Shown: one piece after another, positions 1 to 8,765 of the stretch
Numbering within the stretch: position 1 is the first letter of the stretch
How the letters are laid out: each line of letters begins with the position of its first letter
Assembly: GCF_003971255.1 (NCBI RefSeq)
Contig: NZ_CP034660.1
Span: forward strand, 3,534,001 to 3,598,000
Source: Colwellia sp. Arc7-635
GTDB taxonomy: Bacteria; Pseudomonadota; Gammaproteobacteria; Enterobacterales; Alteromonadaceae
Length of the DNA stretch: 64,000 bases
Direction: 5' to 3'
Notes under the pieces: generated by a model
Told to the model about the DNA's origin: nothing
Databases searched by the model: none
Seen by the model: the letters and a program-made list of their open reading frames with translations, nothing else
Program-made: the position numbers and the translations under genes

Positions 1-1213
1 CACAATCAGTTAACTTGCCAGGTAAAGCTGGCCCTTGGGTAACTTTTTTACGAATAATTTTTTTACTTGCACGTAAACGGCGCTGGGCGTTCGAAATACA
101 GAACTCAGCTAATGTTTCCGCTTTTTCAGTATGCTCATTTAACCATAAGCTAAAAGAGTCTCTAACAACGCCAGTGACGAATGCGGCACATTGGCGTGAA
201 GACAACCGTTCTTTGGTTTGTCCAGCAAATTGTGGGTCTTCCATTTTGACCGACAAAATGTAAGAACATTTATCCCAGATATCATCAGGTGTTAGTTTAA
301 CGCCTCGAGGAATTAAATTTCTAAATTCACAAAACTCACGCATTGATTCTAATAGACCTTGGCGAAGTCCATTAACGTGAGTACCACCTTGTACTGTTGG
401 AATTAAGTTAACATAACTCTCTCCCACTGACTCACCACCATCAGGCAACCAAGTAACAGCCCAATCGGCAGCTTCATGCTGGGAGCTAAAGCTACCAACA
501 AAAGGTTCTTCAGGTAAACTTTCATAGCCTTTAACTGACTCTTTAAGATAATCAACTAGGCCATCTTCATAGCACCATTGATATTTATTATCTTCGTTTT
601 TATCATGAAATTTTATCGTTAAACCAGGACAAAGTACGGCTTTAGCTTTAAGTAAATGAACTAAGCGACGAGCTGAAAATTTTGCCGAATCAAAATAGCT
701 AGCGTCTGGCCAAAACTTAACACGGGTGCCGGTATTACGACGACCAACCGTACCTGTTTCTCTTAGCTCTTCAACTTTGTAGCCACTTTCAAAAGCCATT
801 TCATAGACCTTTCCGTCACGTCTTACTGAAACGTCGACACGTGTAGACAAAGCATTAACAACAGAAATACCCACACCGTGTAAACCACCGGAAAATTGAT
901 AGTTTTTATTGGAAAATTTACCACCTGCATGCAACTTACAAAAAATAAGTTCTACCCCTGACACACCTTCTTCAGGATGGATATCAATCGGCATACCTCG
1001 ACCATCATCAATAACTTCTAAAGATTGGTCTTTATCAAGGATCACAGTAATATTTTGTGCATGTCCTGCTAATGCTTCATCAACAGAGTTATCGATAACT
1101 TCTTGCCCTAAATGATTAGGACGAGCGGTATCGGTATACATGCCTGGACGATGGCGTACCGGGTCAAGGCCACTAAGGACCTCAATGGAGTCGGAATTAT
1201 ATTGTTCACTCAT
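1..1213 (-). CDS. parE: DNA topoisomerase IV subunit B, 5' part (cut by window edge)
   Basis: ParE is the ATPase subunit of topoisomerase IV, which decatenates daughter chromosomes together with ParC. The minus-strand reading frame opens with an ATG at 1211-1213 and stays open to the left edge, giving about 404 of the roughly 630 residues expected. The N-terminus contains HRPGMYTDT and EVIDNSVDEALAGHA, the GHKL ATP-binding signature (Asn and Asp contacts to ATP and Mg) typical of ParE/GyrB; the wording of this stretch favours ParE over GyrB. The start codon directly abuts the stop of the upstream yqiA gene, so the two are almost certainly co-transcribed. The yqiA-parE adjacency is the same as in E. 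coli. The C-terminal TOPRIM part lies outside the window. Confidence 0.95.
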   Translation of the reverse strand, partial: MSEQYNSDSIEVLSGLDPVRHRPGMYTDTARPNHLGQEVIDNSVDEALAGHAQNITVILDKDQSLEVIDDGRGMPIDIHPEEGVSGVELIFCKLHAGGKFSNKNYQFSGGLHGVGISVVNALSTRVDVSVRRDGKVYEMAFESGYKVEELRETGTVGRRNTGTRVKFWPDASYFDSAKFSARRLVHLLKAKAVLCPGLTIKFHDKNEDNKYQWCYEDGLVDYLKESVKGYESLPEEPFVGSFSSQHEAADWAVTWLPDGGESVGESYVNLIPTVQGGTHVNGLRQGLLESMREFCEFRNLIPRGVKLTPDDIWDKCSYILSVKMEDPQFAGQTKERLSSRQCAAFVTGVVRDSFSLWLNEHTEKAETLAEFCISNAQRRLRASKKIIRKKVTQGPALPGKLTDC

Positions 1214-1816
1214 TTATTTGTTCTGATAATTATTAGGGACAATCGATTGTAAATTGAAAAATAACGCTATCGCAGGTAAGGCTTTTTCATAGTTAATAAA
1301 ACTATGATCGCCACCCTGCTCTATCACCAATTGGCAATGACGGTATTTTTCAACGGCTTGTTGGTAATCTAACACTTCATCACCAGTTTGTACCATGACC
1401 AAGTAATTATTTTTAGAAATATTTTCTTGTTCAAGCAGTTTTAGATCTGTGATGTGTTGCTTTTTTACCTGATAATTTTCTTTGGTATAAGGATTGATTT
1501 GATCACCCAAATAATCTTTAAGTAATTCAAAAGGCTTCACAGCAGGGTTAATCAGCGCCGCTTGCAAATGATACTTTTCAGCCAAGTAAGTAGCAAAATA
1601 ACCACCTAAAGACGAGCCCATTAATAACCAAGTACCATTGGAGTGCTGCGTAATAATATTTTCTAACTGTTCAATGGCTCCGTTGGGTGAAGAAGCAATT
1701 TGTGGACAATAAAAATTAATCTCAGGATAATTTTCACTAAAATAATGTCTAGTGAGTTCTGCTTTCATCGATAGAGGTGATGAGTTAAAGCCATGAATGT
1801 ATAAAATATTAACCAT
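1214..1816 (-). CDS. yqiA: YqiA-family alpha/beta-hydrolase esterase
   Basis: A small serine esterase of the YqiA (UPF0227) family. The product from the chosen start is 200 residues, close to the E. coli length. It opens with NILYIHGFNSSP (oxyanion-hole HGF), has the nucleophile elbow GSSLGG near residue 68 and a late GGDHSF that supplies the likely catalytic His. The frame is open upstream to an ATG at 1849 that overlaps cpdA, but the ATG at 1816 is preceded by GAGAGGAAAG at good spacing, so I chose it. It sits between cpdA and parE as in E. coli. The physiological substrate is not known; E. coli YqiA hydrolyses short-chain and palmitoyl-CoA-type esters in vitro. Confidence 0.9.
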   Translation of the reverse strand: MVNILYIHGFNSSPLSMKAELTRHYFSENYPEINFYCPQIASSPNGAIEQLENIITQHSNGTWLLMGSSLGGYFATYLAEKYHLQAALINPAVKPFELLKDYLGDQINPYTKENYQVKKQHITDLKLLEQENISKNNYLVMVQTGDEVLDYQQAVEKYRHCQLVIEQGGDHSFINYEKALPAIALFFNLQSIVPNNYQNK

Positions 1817-1841
1817 AGTAAGTGCTTTCCTCTCAAGATAT

Positions 1842-2612
1842 TTAGACATAATAAACTTGAGTCGTTAATTGCTTATTTTCAGCTAAGGTAAATAGTCGAT
1901 AACCTGGCGGTTGCCCATTTGATTTAGCAATGTCTGCGTTAACATCAAACTGAATAGATGTTGCTGGACAACTATATAAGCTAAGCGATTTTTTTGGTAA
2001 CTTTATCGTTAACGATAATGCTTGATGTATATGACCACAAGCAACCGCAGCTATCGATGGGTGTTGAGCTAAAAAACACTGAAATTCTGCTTGATTATTC
2101 AAGCCATGGTTATCAATAAAATAACCAACATCAATAGCATGATGGTGCATGAATATTAGTTGATTTTTGTTTGCTGCCATTGATTTTGCCAGCAGCTTAC
2201 CTTCAGTCAAATTAAACATTCCTGCGGGCGTAGCACTTTTACTTTCTAACAGCATTACCTGCCAATGTTCATTTTCGATAACCTTATCTTGACAGAAAGG
2301 GGCTTGCGATAAATAACGTTGCAATGAAGAGTAGTCATCATGATTACCTGCAACGTAATATACAGGGGTGCTAATTTCACATTCTTTAAAGGTCTGCACA
2401 AAAAGCTCATATGATGCTTCGCTATGATCTTGCGTTAAATCTCCCGTAAAAACTATCGCATCAATCGATGGTTGCGCTTTAATCGCTAACAATACTTTTT
2501 TAAAATTTTGATAAACATTGGCTTGATGATGCAAACCATCACGATCGGCAAATAAGTGACAATCACTAATTTGTACGAGTGTAAATTTTTTTGATGTTGG
2601 TTTGTTTAACAT
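1842..2612 (-). CDS. cpdA: 3',5'-cyclic-AMP phosphodiesterase
   Basis: CpdA (Icc) hydrolyses cAMP to AMP and so tunes CRP-dependent regulation. It is a class III (calcineurin-like) metallophosphoesterase. The full metal-ligand series is visible: QISDCHLF near the N-terminus, FTGDLT, AGNHDD, MHHHA and CGHIHQ. The frame extends upstream to an ATG at 2657 inside yqiB, but the family normally begins about a dozen residues before the ISD motif, which favours the internal ATG at 2612 (256 residues). No strong Shine-Dalgarno separates the two candidates, so the start is uncertain. It is part of the nudF-yqiB-cpdA-yqiA-parE operon. Confidence 0.92.
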   Translation of the reverse strand: MLNKPTSKKFTLVQISDCHLFADRDGLHHQANVYQNFKKVLLAIKAQPSIDAIVFTGDLTQDHSEASYELFVQTFKECEISTPVYYVAGNHDDYSSLQRYLSQAPFCQDKVIENEHWQVMLLESKSATPAGMFNLTEGKLLAKSMAANKNQLIFMHHHAIDVGYFIDNHGLNNQAEFQCFLAQHPSIAAVACGHIHQALSLTIKLPKKSLSLYSCPATSIQFDVNADIAKSNGQPPGYRLFTLAENKQLTTQVYYV

Positions 2613-2640
2613 TAATTTATTTCGCAATCTATACAGTAGC

Positions 2641-3099
2641 TTAGAAGTTTTTCTCAATATCGATATGCACTTGACCCAATTGCAAACATAGCTGTAACCA
2701 TTCTCTTAAAAAATAGTTAACTTGCAGCTTTTCATCTGGTAAATGCATTTTATCATTCGGGTAGTCATATCGTGGTTTTATTTGTCTCACATCCTGATTA
2801 CTAATGACTTCAGCCATACGTGCATCGTGATACAGACGAACAACCATTTTAGGGCGAAATAACTCTGTTAGGTTATGACCGTGAATATTGGCTTCTTGGC
2901 TAATCGTTATTAACGTTGTATATCGAGTGACTTCATTAACCTGAACTCGATAACTTAAAAAGTCTGAAATAAAGAAGCAGCGCTGCTCATCAACTTGTTC
3001 CTTATCTGCAAGAATGCGCAGGAGTAACATGTAATTAACCTCACACAAGGTCATTAATGTCGGTAAATGAGGACGATATTTTTTTACAACAACAGACAT
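2641..3099 (-). CDS. yqiB: DUF1249 protein YqiB
   Basis: A 152-residue cytosolic protein of the DUF1249/YqiB family, whose function is not known. The start at 3099 has GGAA just upstream. Recognition rests on length, on the conserved order nudF-yqiB-cpdA, and on the run YRPHLPTLMTLCEVNYMLL that opens this family. It has no signal peptide or membrane segment. The 3' end overlaps the long reading frame of cpdA but not the preferred cpdA start. Its fixed position beside two nucleotide-hydrolysing enzymes suggests nothing firm about its role. Confidence 0.85.
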   Translation of the reverse strand: MSVVVKKYRPHLPTLMTLCEVNYMLLLRILADKEQVDEQRCFFISDFLSYRVQVNEVTRYTTLITISQEANIHGHNLTELFRPKMVVRLYHDARMAEVISNQDVRQIKPRYDYPNDKMHLPDEKLQVNYFLREWLQLCLQLGQVHIDIEKNF

Positions 3100-3120
3100 T
3101 TATTTCCAACTTTAGTTATA

Positions 3121-3753
3121 TTAATTAGATGAGTTAAGCTTATTAAGGTTCAGAGCCAGCCATTGTAACGCAATAATGGTGGCAGCATTAGGGATCTTTC
3201 CCTGTGAAAGTAACATTTGGGCATCTTTTCGTGCAATAACATGCACCAGAATGTCTTCACCTTCCGTAGCTAAGCCATGTACACCTGAAATATTTTGGCT
3301 GTCAATGTTGGCACAATAAAGGTGAATACATTCGCTCATTCCTCCCGAGCTTGACAAGTAGTCCATCACTTTTGTTACATTTTCAGGCAATATTGTTAAG
3401 TCAGCTTCTTCTTTAGCTTCTCTAATAGCAACCTCTAACGGTGCTTCACCTTCAGAGAACATGCCGGCAATTAATTCCAATTGCCAAGGCCCTGCTTGAC
3501 TGCGTAGTGCGCCAGGGCGAAATTGTTCAATGAGAACGACAGAATCAGTCTTAGGATCATAAGGTAAAATAGCGACAGCATCCCCACGTTCAAAGACCTC
3601 GCGCGTTAATACTTTGCTGTAGCCGCCCTGGTAAAGTTTGTGACGAAGCTTGTACTCATCAAGGGCAAAAAAACCTTGATATTTTCTATTTTTTTCAATT
3701 ACTTCAACATCATCTACATTAAAGCGTAAAAGTGGTTCTTTCGTTATATTCAT
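3121..3753 (-). CDS. nudF: ADP-ribose pyrophosphatase (Nudix)
   Basis: NudF splits ADP-ribose to AMP and ribose-5-phosphate and is a Nudix hydrolase. The Nudix box is present as GMFSEGE followed by REAKEEADL; the usual Gly near its end is Asp here, while the catalytic Glu residues are kept. The FRPGAL segment before the box is typical of the ADP-ribose subgroup. The frame is open back to an ATG at 3807, but MNITKEPLLRF at 3753 fits the family N-terminus and has GATGAGAAA upstream, giving 210 residues. It is the first gene of the minus-strand operon leading to parE and is divergent from tolC, as in E. coli. Confidence 0.92.
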   Translation of the reverse strand: MNITKEPLLRFNVDDVEVIEKNRKYQGFFALDEYKLRHKLYQGGYSKVLTREVFERGDAVAILPYDPKTDSVVLIEQFRPGALRSQAGPWQLELIAGMFSEGEAPLEVAIREAKEEADLTILPENVTKVMDYLSSSGGMSECIHLYCANIDSQNISGVHGLATEGEDILVHVIARKDAQMLLSQGKIPNAATIIALQWLALNLNKLNSSN

Positions 3754-3927
3754 GGTAAATTTCTCATCATTTAACAAGCTATTTTGCAATACACTAGCAC
3801 TTAACATTTTGTTACACTAGAATGCATCCTCAAACACTTATTTTATTTAGCTAATGCATTATTCGCGCTATGATAGTTATAATTAGAACAATAATAACTA
3901 GTTCATTTTTATAGGAATCGCTTCAAG

Positions 3928-5265
3928 ATGAAAAAAACAATAACCGCACTATTTATTGGCCTTGCTTGTGCTGCAAGTAGCTCTTTAGCTAATGCCGAAG
4001 ATTTACTGTCCGTATACCAGCAAGCTCAAGCCAATGATCCGGTTGTTCTTAGAGCGCATGCCCAATTTTTAGCTATAGAAGAAGGTATTGAACAAGCCCG
4101 TTCTGTGTTATTACCACAAATTAATGGCTCGGCTTCATACACTGATGGTAAAAATGAGTTTTTTGATGGTACAAATATTACCAGCCAAACAAATGATAAT
4201 TTCAGCTACGGTGCAACACTTACGATGGAACTTTACCGCCATTCTACTTGGTTGCAGTTAGATAATGCTAAAAAACTCGCTCACCAAAGTGACATATCGT
4301 ATCAAGTGGCTAAACAGGATTTAATTGTCCGTGTCACAGAAGCTTATTTCAATGTTTTAAGTGCAAAAGATGATTTAGAGTTCTCGATTGCTGAGAAAGC
4401 AGCTATTGAACGTCAATTAGAGCAAACTAAACAACGATTCTCTGTCGGCTTAACTGCAATCACTGATGTTCATGAAGCACAAGCACAATATGATAATGCT
4501 GTAACAAGTGAAATTAGAGCTGAAAATAACGTCTTTAATGCCGAAGAGGCTTTACGTGTTATTACTAATATATATCCACGTGACTTGAGCATTTTAAACA
4601 CCGAACGCTTTAGCACTTCTCGTCCATTTCCAGACAGTGCCAATGAATGGCAACAAACGGCAGAAGCAAATAACCTTGATTTAATTGTCCAAAAAATCAA
4701 TATGGATATCGCAAAAGAAAATATTAACATCGCCAGATCTGGTCATTACCCTTCACTTGATTTAAACGGACGATTAAATACTTCAAATGACAGTGATTCG
4801 CAATTTGTCGGTGTCAATCCTCCGGCATTAGACAGTCATTCATTTGGTGTAACATTAACGGTGCCAATTTATTCAGGTGGTGCTATATCAAGTAGTGTGC
4901 GTCAAGCGCAAAGTAATTATGTCTCTGCCAGTCAAGACATGGAACAGTCTCATCGTAATGTGGTACGTAACACTCGTAATGCTTATAATACGGTTATCGC
5001 AGCGGTTTCGGCCATTAAGTCTTTAGAACAAGCCGTAGTGAGTGCACAAAGTGCATTAAAAGCAACTGAAGCAGGGTTTGAAGTCGGTACACGAACAATT
5101 GTTGATGTGCTAAACAGTACTCGAAACTTATACAACGCAAAGCGTAACTTATCGTCTACTCGCTATGACTACATTCAAAATGTACTGGCATTGAAACGTG
5201 CTGGCGGCACCATTACCGAAAAAGATTTAAAAGATATTAATCAAGGTTTAGCGTCTGTTCAATAA
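3928..5265 (+). CDS. tolC: Outer-membrane efflux channel TolC
   Basis: TolC forms the trimeric outer-membrane exit duct for tripartite drug pumps and type I secretion. The 445-residue product starts with a Sec signal peptide (MKKTITALFIGLACAASSSLANA) and then shows the two OEP repeats: first DLLSVYQQAQANDP, and a second half with DLNGRLN, TVPIYSGG and GTRTIVDVLNSTRNLY. This TIVDVLN segment is the TolC hallmark. An AGGAA lies 11 bases before the ATG. The gene is divergent from nudF, as in E. coli, and is followed by a clear terminator. The C-terminal tail is short compared with E. coli TolC (about 471 residues mature). Confidence 0.95.
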   Translation: MKKTITALFIGLACAASSSLANAEDLLSVYQQAQANDPVVLRAHAQFLAIEEGIEQARSVLLPQINGSASYTDGKNEFFDGTNITSQTNDNFSYGATLTMELYRHSTWLQLDNAKKLAHQSDISYQVAKQDLIVRVTEAYFNVLSAKDDLEFSIAEKAAIERQLEQTKQRFSVGLTAITDVHEAQAQYDNAVTSEIRAENNVFNAEEALRVITNIYPRDLSILNTERFSTSRPFPDSANEWQQTAEANNLDLIVQKINMDIAKENINIARSGHYPSLDLNGRLNTSNDSDSQFVGVNPPALDSHSFGVTLTVPIYSGGAISSSVRQAQSNYVSASQDMEQSHRNVVRNTRNAYNTVIAAVSAIKSLEQAVVSAQSALKATEAGFEVGTRTIVDVLNSTRNLYNAKRNLSSTRYDYIQNVLALKRAGGTITEKDLKDINQGLASVQ

Positions 5266-5310
5266 TAAGTAGAGTTATTATCTACAGCGTAATGAGTTAA
5301 ATCGTTTTAA

Positions 5311-5340
5311 TAAAAAAGCAGCATTTATGCTGCTTTTTTA
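5311..5340 (+). terminator. Terminator after tolC
   Basis: AAAAAGCAGCAT and its complement ATGCTGCTTTTTT form a stem around a 2-4 base loop with a U-run on the plus-strand transcript. The A-run on the other side means it could also terminate hldE transcription from the minus strand. Confidence 0.85.
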
Positions 5341-5376
5341 TGTTCAGGATATAAGACTTAATAAAGCCTAAAAGGG

Positions 5377-6804
5377 CTATTCTTCTCGTCTGATGGCATC
5401 AATAATTTTTGTTGTCGAAATGCCATCTTCAAAATTAAGTACTTTCACTTCACCGCCTGCGGCGATAACTTCTTGTCCTCCAGCAATATCTTCGACTTTA
5501 TAATCACCGCCTTTCACTAAAATATTTGGTAAAATATTGGCAATTAAACGCTGTGGTGTATCCTCACTAAAAGGTACCACCCAATCAACAGCGCCTAACC
5601 CCGCAAGTACTGCCATGCGTCGATCAACAGGGTTGACCGGGCGTCCAGGACCTTTCAAGCGTGTAACAGAGGCGTCATCATTTACGGCAACAATTAATCG
5701 ACTACCTAAGGTATTGGCCGTGTTTAAATACGAGACATGGCCCGCATGTAAAATATCAAAACAACCATTAGTCATGACAATATTTTCGCCACGTGCTTGT
5801 GCTAATTCTACGGCAATCTTAAGTTGTTCCTCTGACATAACACCAAAACCACTTTCTTGGCCTGATGATAACTCTGCTCTTAATTCAGTTTCACTTACCG
5901 TCGACGTGCCTAATTTCCCAACCACAACACCAGCAGCAATATTTGCTAAAGCACTGGCCTGAGTAAATTCAGCTTTTGCCGCTATAGCAAGTGCTAACGT
6001 CGCAATAACGGTATCGCCTGCACCTGTAACGTCATAAACCTCTTTGGCTTGGGTAGGTAAATGAAACTCTTCATGACCCAAACGTAGCAAAGTCATACCT
6101 TGCTCGCTGCGCGTCACTAACATGGCTGTTAAATCTAATTCTTCAAGGAGTGCTTGGCCTTTACTGACAATTTCAGCTTCACTTTTGCAATGCCCAACAA
6201 CGGCTTCAAATTCTGCAAGATTAGGGGTAATTAATGTCGCACCACGATAGCGTGAAAAGTCAGTTCCTTTTGGATCCACTAATACAGGAATGTTTTCTGC
6301 TTTTGCAGCACTGATCAACGCTTGCACTTCTGATAATGTTCCTTTGTCATAATCAGACAAAAGTAACAAATCGTGCTGAGCAACCAGCCTTTTTACTTGT
6401 TCAGTCAGCGGATTTTTATCTACTTCAGCAAACGATTCTTCAAAGTCTAGGCGTAATAATTGTTGATTTCGGCTCAAAATACGCAATTTTGTGATGGTTG
6501 GGTGGTCAGCCGACTGAATAAATTTACAATCGATAGCCATTGCAGACAGATGAGTTTGCAATGTTGTAGATGCTTCATCTTGACCCGTAATACCCAGTAA
6601 AGTAACGTGTCCATTTAGAGAAGCAATGTTCAAAGCTACGTTGGCTGCGCCTCCTGGGCGATCTTCGTCTTGATGTATTTTAACAATTGGCACAGGTGCC
6701 TCAGGTGAAATACGTTGTGTTGGTCCAGACCAATAGCGATCTAGCATGATATCACCAACGACTAAAACACGCGCTTTTTCAAAAGCGGGAATATCTACTT
6801 TCAT
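5377..6804 (-). CDS. hldE: Bifunctional heptose-7-phosphate kinase / heptose-1-phosphate adenylyltransferase
   Basis: HldE carries out two steps in making ADP-heptose for the lipopolysaccharide inner core. The 475 residues match the two-domain enzyme. The N-terminal ribokinase-type half shows [13 protein letters not shown] and the anion-hole motif DVTGAGDTV near residue 260. The C-terminal nucleotidyltransferase half shows [16 protein letters not shown] (HxGH) and LKGPGRPVN. The frame begins with ATG at 6804 and no strong ribosome site is evident. It lies back to back with the acyltransferase gene at 6874, so lipid A and core functions share a divergent promoter region of about 70 bases. In E. 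coli hldE is followed by glnE and ygiF; here extra genes intervene. Confidence 0.95.
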   Translation of the reverse strand: MKVDIPAFEKARVLVVGDIMLDRYWSGPTQRISPEAPVPIVKIHQDEDRPGGAANVALNIASLNGHVTLLGITGQDEASTTLQTHLSAMAIDCKFIQSADHPTITKLRILSRNQQLLRLDFEESFAEVDKNPLTEQVKRLVAQHDLLLLSDYDKGTLSEVQALISAAKAENIPVLVDPKGTDFSRYRGATLITPNLAEFEAVVGHCKSEAEIVSKGQALLEELDLTAMLVTRSEQGMTLLRLGHEEFHLPTQAKEVYDVTGAGDTVIATLALAIAAKAEFTQASALANIAAGVVVGKLGTSTVSETELRAELSSGQESGFGVMSEEQLKIAVELAQARGENIVMTNGCFDILHAGHVSYLNTANTLGSRLIVAVNDDASVTRLKGPGRPVNPVDRRMAVLAGLGAVDWVVPFSEDTPQRLIANILPNILVKGGDYKVEDIAGGQEVIAAGGEVKVLNFEDGISTTKIIDAIRREE

Positions 6805-6873
6805 CCTGTACCCTATAACAGATATAATAACTAATATTGTATCACAAGCAATTCAATGAGTTGAAATCATCCC

Positions 6874-7812
6874 GTGAGTAAAAACAAAGTTTTACAACCA
6901 AATTTTAAATTATCTTTCCTATTGCCTAAATATTGGCTGACTTGGATTGGCGTATTCGTACTTTACACCATCTCTTGGTTACCTTATCGATTTCAGCTTT
7001 TTCTTGGCAAAATGATCGGGCGTTTACTTTATAAAATAGGCTCTAGCCGAAAAAAGGTAGCTCTACGAAATTTAGAGCTTTGCTTTCCCGATATGCCCGA
7101 CGCTGAACGCCAGGTAATGCTCAAACGTAATTTTGAGAATACCGGTATTGCGCTATTAGAAACTGGCATGGGTTGGTGGTGGCCAGATTGGCGTGTAAAG
7201 CGTAAAACTAAAGTTATCGGGCTTGAACACATCGAAGCCGCACAAAAACAAGGTAAAGGTATCTTGTTACTGGCCATGCATTATCTGAGTGTCGAAATTA
7301 ACTGTCGTGGTATTGGTTATGGTCACCCTATGGTGGTTTTTTATCGCCCTCATAATAATCAGTTAATGGAATATTTTCAGTTTAGAGGCCGTGGTCGCTC
7401 AAATAAATATATGTTAGGAAAACGTGATGTCAAAGGCTTGCTAACCGCTTTAAAAGAAGGTGAAGCTTGTATTTATTTACCCGATCAAGATTATGGACGA
7501 AATCGTAGTGTTTTTGTGCCCTTTTTCGCCGTACCCGATGCAGCATCAACAACAGGTACATTGCTATTTGCTCGACACAAAAATAGCCAAACACATATGC
7601 TAATTCCTACACGTAACGATGATGGTAGCGGCTACACATTGGAAATAAAACCTATGCTGGATAATTTTCCAACTGGCGATGATACTGCTGATGTGCTCAG
7701 AGTTAATCAAGAACTAGAAAAAGCGATTATGGTCAAGCCTGAACAATATATGTGGCTACACCGTCGTTTTAAAACTCGCCCTAATGAAGATGATCCATCA
7801 TTGTATAAATAG
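6874..7812 (+). CDS. lpxL: Lipid A late acyltransferase, LpxL/LpxP type
   Basis: A Kdo2-lipid IVA acyltransferase of the LpxL/LpxM/LpxP family (312 residues), acting at the inner membrane to add a secondary acyl chain to lipid A. An N-terminal hydrophobic anchor (about residues 18-40) precedes the catalytic H-x4-E dyad in MHYLSVE, then the arginine-containing FYRPHNNQLME, and YLPDQDYG followed by VFVPFF. The only workable start is GTG at 6874, because an ATG 18 bases upstream is followed by an in-frame stop. I cannot decide from sequence alone which acyl chain is used; the LpxL/LpxP side of the family seems more likely than LpxM. Confidence 0.85.
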   Translation: MSKNKVLQPNFKLSFLLPKYWLTWIGVFVLYTISWLPYRFQLFLGKMIGRLLYKIGSSRKKVALRNLELCFPDMPDAERQVMLKRNFENTGIALLETGMGWWWPDWRVKRKTKVIGLEHIEAAQKQGKGILLLAMHYLSVEINCRGIGYGHPMVVFYRPHNNQLMEYFQFRGRGRSNKYMLGKRDVKGLLTALKEGEACIYLPDQDYGRNRSVFVPFFAVPDAASTTGTLLFARHKNSQTHMLIPTRNDDGSGYTLEIKPMLDNFPTGDDTADVLRVNQELEKAIMVKPEQYMWLHRRFKTRPNEDDPSLYK

Positions 7813-7876
7813 TAATTGTTGGTTATGGTACAGGTAGATATAAAGCTTAACGATAAGTAATTGATATAAGTAAACT

Positions 7877-8575
7877 ATGAGTTTTTGGCTACGAAACATT
7901 ATTTTAGGCACGATTTTAATTGGCTTGGCGTCAGCATTACTGCTTAACCAAGACCTCTTATTTTCGCTAAGCCAAGATGCCGCAGATAATATTGCTGCGG
8001 CAACTGAGTCATATCAAGAAGAACAAGCTGAATCTGCGCAATTAACACAACTACCTCAAGAAGAGAGTAAGTCTTTACGTCCACAAGAAAATAAAAATTC
8101 TGCGGCTGAAGGGCTGTCTCGATTTTATGCCAACCTACACAGTGATATAAACGAGAAAGGCTTTAAGGTTCGTAATAATATTGTCTACTTGCCTAAGCCA
8201 GATGGTGATTTAGTAGAAATATTAGAAGCTAGGCGCTTAACGACCAGACCGCTACGGAAAAATTGGACAGGAAAAACCGACACTCATCCGTTTCGATTAG
8301 GTGAAACTTTATTTCAAAAACTATCAGAGTACGGTCAAGATAATGGACTTGAGATTATTTGGTGGTTAGATCGTGATTTTTTGGTTAAAGACGCCTTTAG
8401 AGTTAATAAAAATATCATAAAAACATCTTACCAAGTGGGAAAAGCAATTGAAGGACACTTTGAAAATGGCCTTTCAATCTATTTTTGTAATAAACATCGA
8501 GCGATTGTTTTAATAGAATACAGTATTCCTTACTTAGCAAATGAGTGCATGCTGCTACCTAGCGGTAGACGTTAA
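7877..8575 (+). CDS. Membrane-anchored protein with TcpQ-like C-terminal domain
   Basis: A 232-residue protein with an uncleaved N-terminal membrane anchor (about residues 5-30), a Gln/Glu/Ala-rich linker to about residue 85, and a compact C-terminal domain. The segment from ETLFQKLSEYGQDNGLEIIW through RDFLVKDAF to GLSIYFCNKHRAIVLIE has the pattern of the TcpQ/PilL C-terminal domain (toxin-coregulated pilus biosynthesis protein Q), which in its family sits in periplasmic secretion or pilus components. No pilus or secretion genes adjoin it except the distant ExeA-like gene. The domain assignment is by pattern and moderate; the role is unknown. It may be co-transcribed with the acyltransferase 64 bases upstream. 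Confidence 0.6.
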   Translation: MSFWLRNIILGTILIGLASALLLNQDLLFSLSQDAADNIAAATESYQEEQAESAQLTQLPQEESKSLRPQENKNSAAEGLSRFYANLHSDINEKGFKVRNNIVYLPKPDGDLVEILEARRLTTRPLRKNWTGKTDTHPFRLGETLFQKLSEYGQDNGLEIIWWLDRDFLVKDAFRVNKNIIKTSYQVGKAIEGHFENGLSIYFCNKHRAIVLIEYSIPYLANECMLLPSGRR

Positions 8576-8765
8576 CTCAGATAAGTTAATACAACTTTAC
8601 TAAGCTTCAAAAAATGACAAGCTTTATCAAACTATGTAAATTGAATAGTCCTGCTTTACACTGACATATTTAATTTTGAGCGTTAATTGAATCACGAAAA
8701 TCACATTGCTAATGATCAATCATTCATCATTAATATAATTACGGTATTAATCGCGGCTTTAAACA

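Noticed and set aside
4470-4730. Open frame antisense to tolC
   Set aside because: It lies wholly inside tolC, has no family pattern and no ribosome site; a shadow of the coding strand, like those inside hldE, glnE, leuC, pstC and others.
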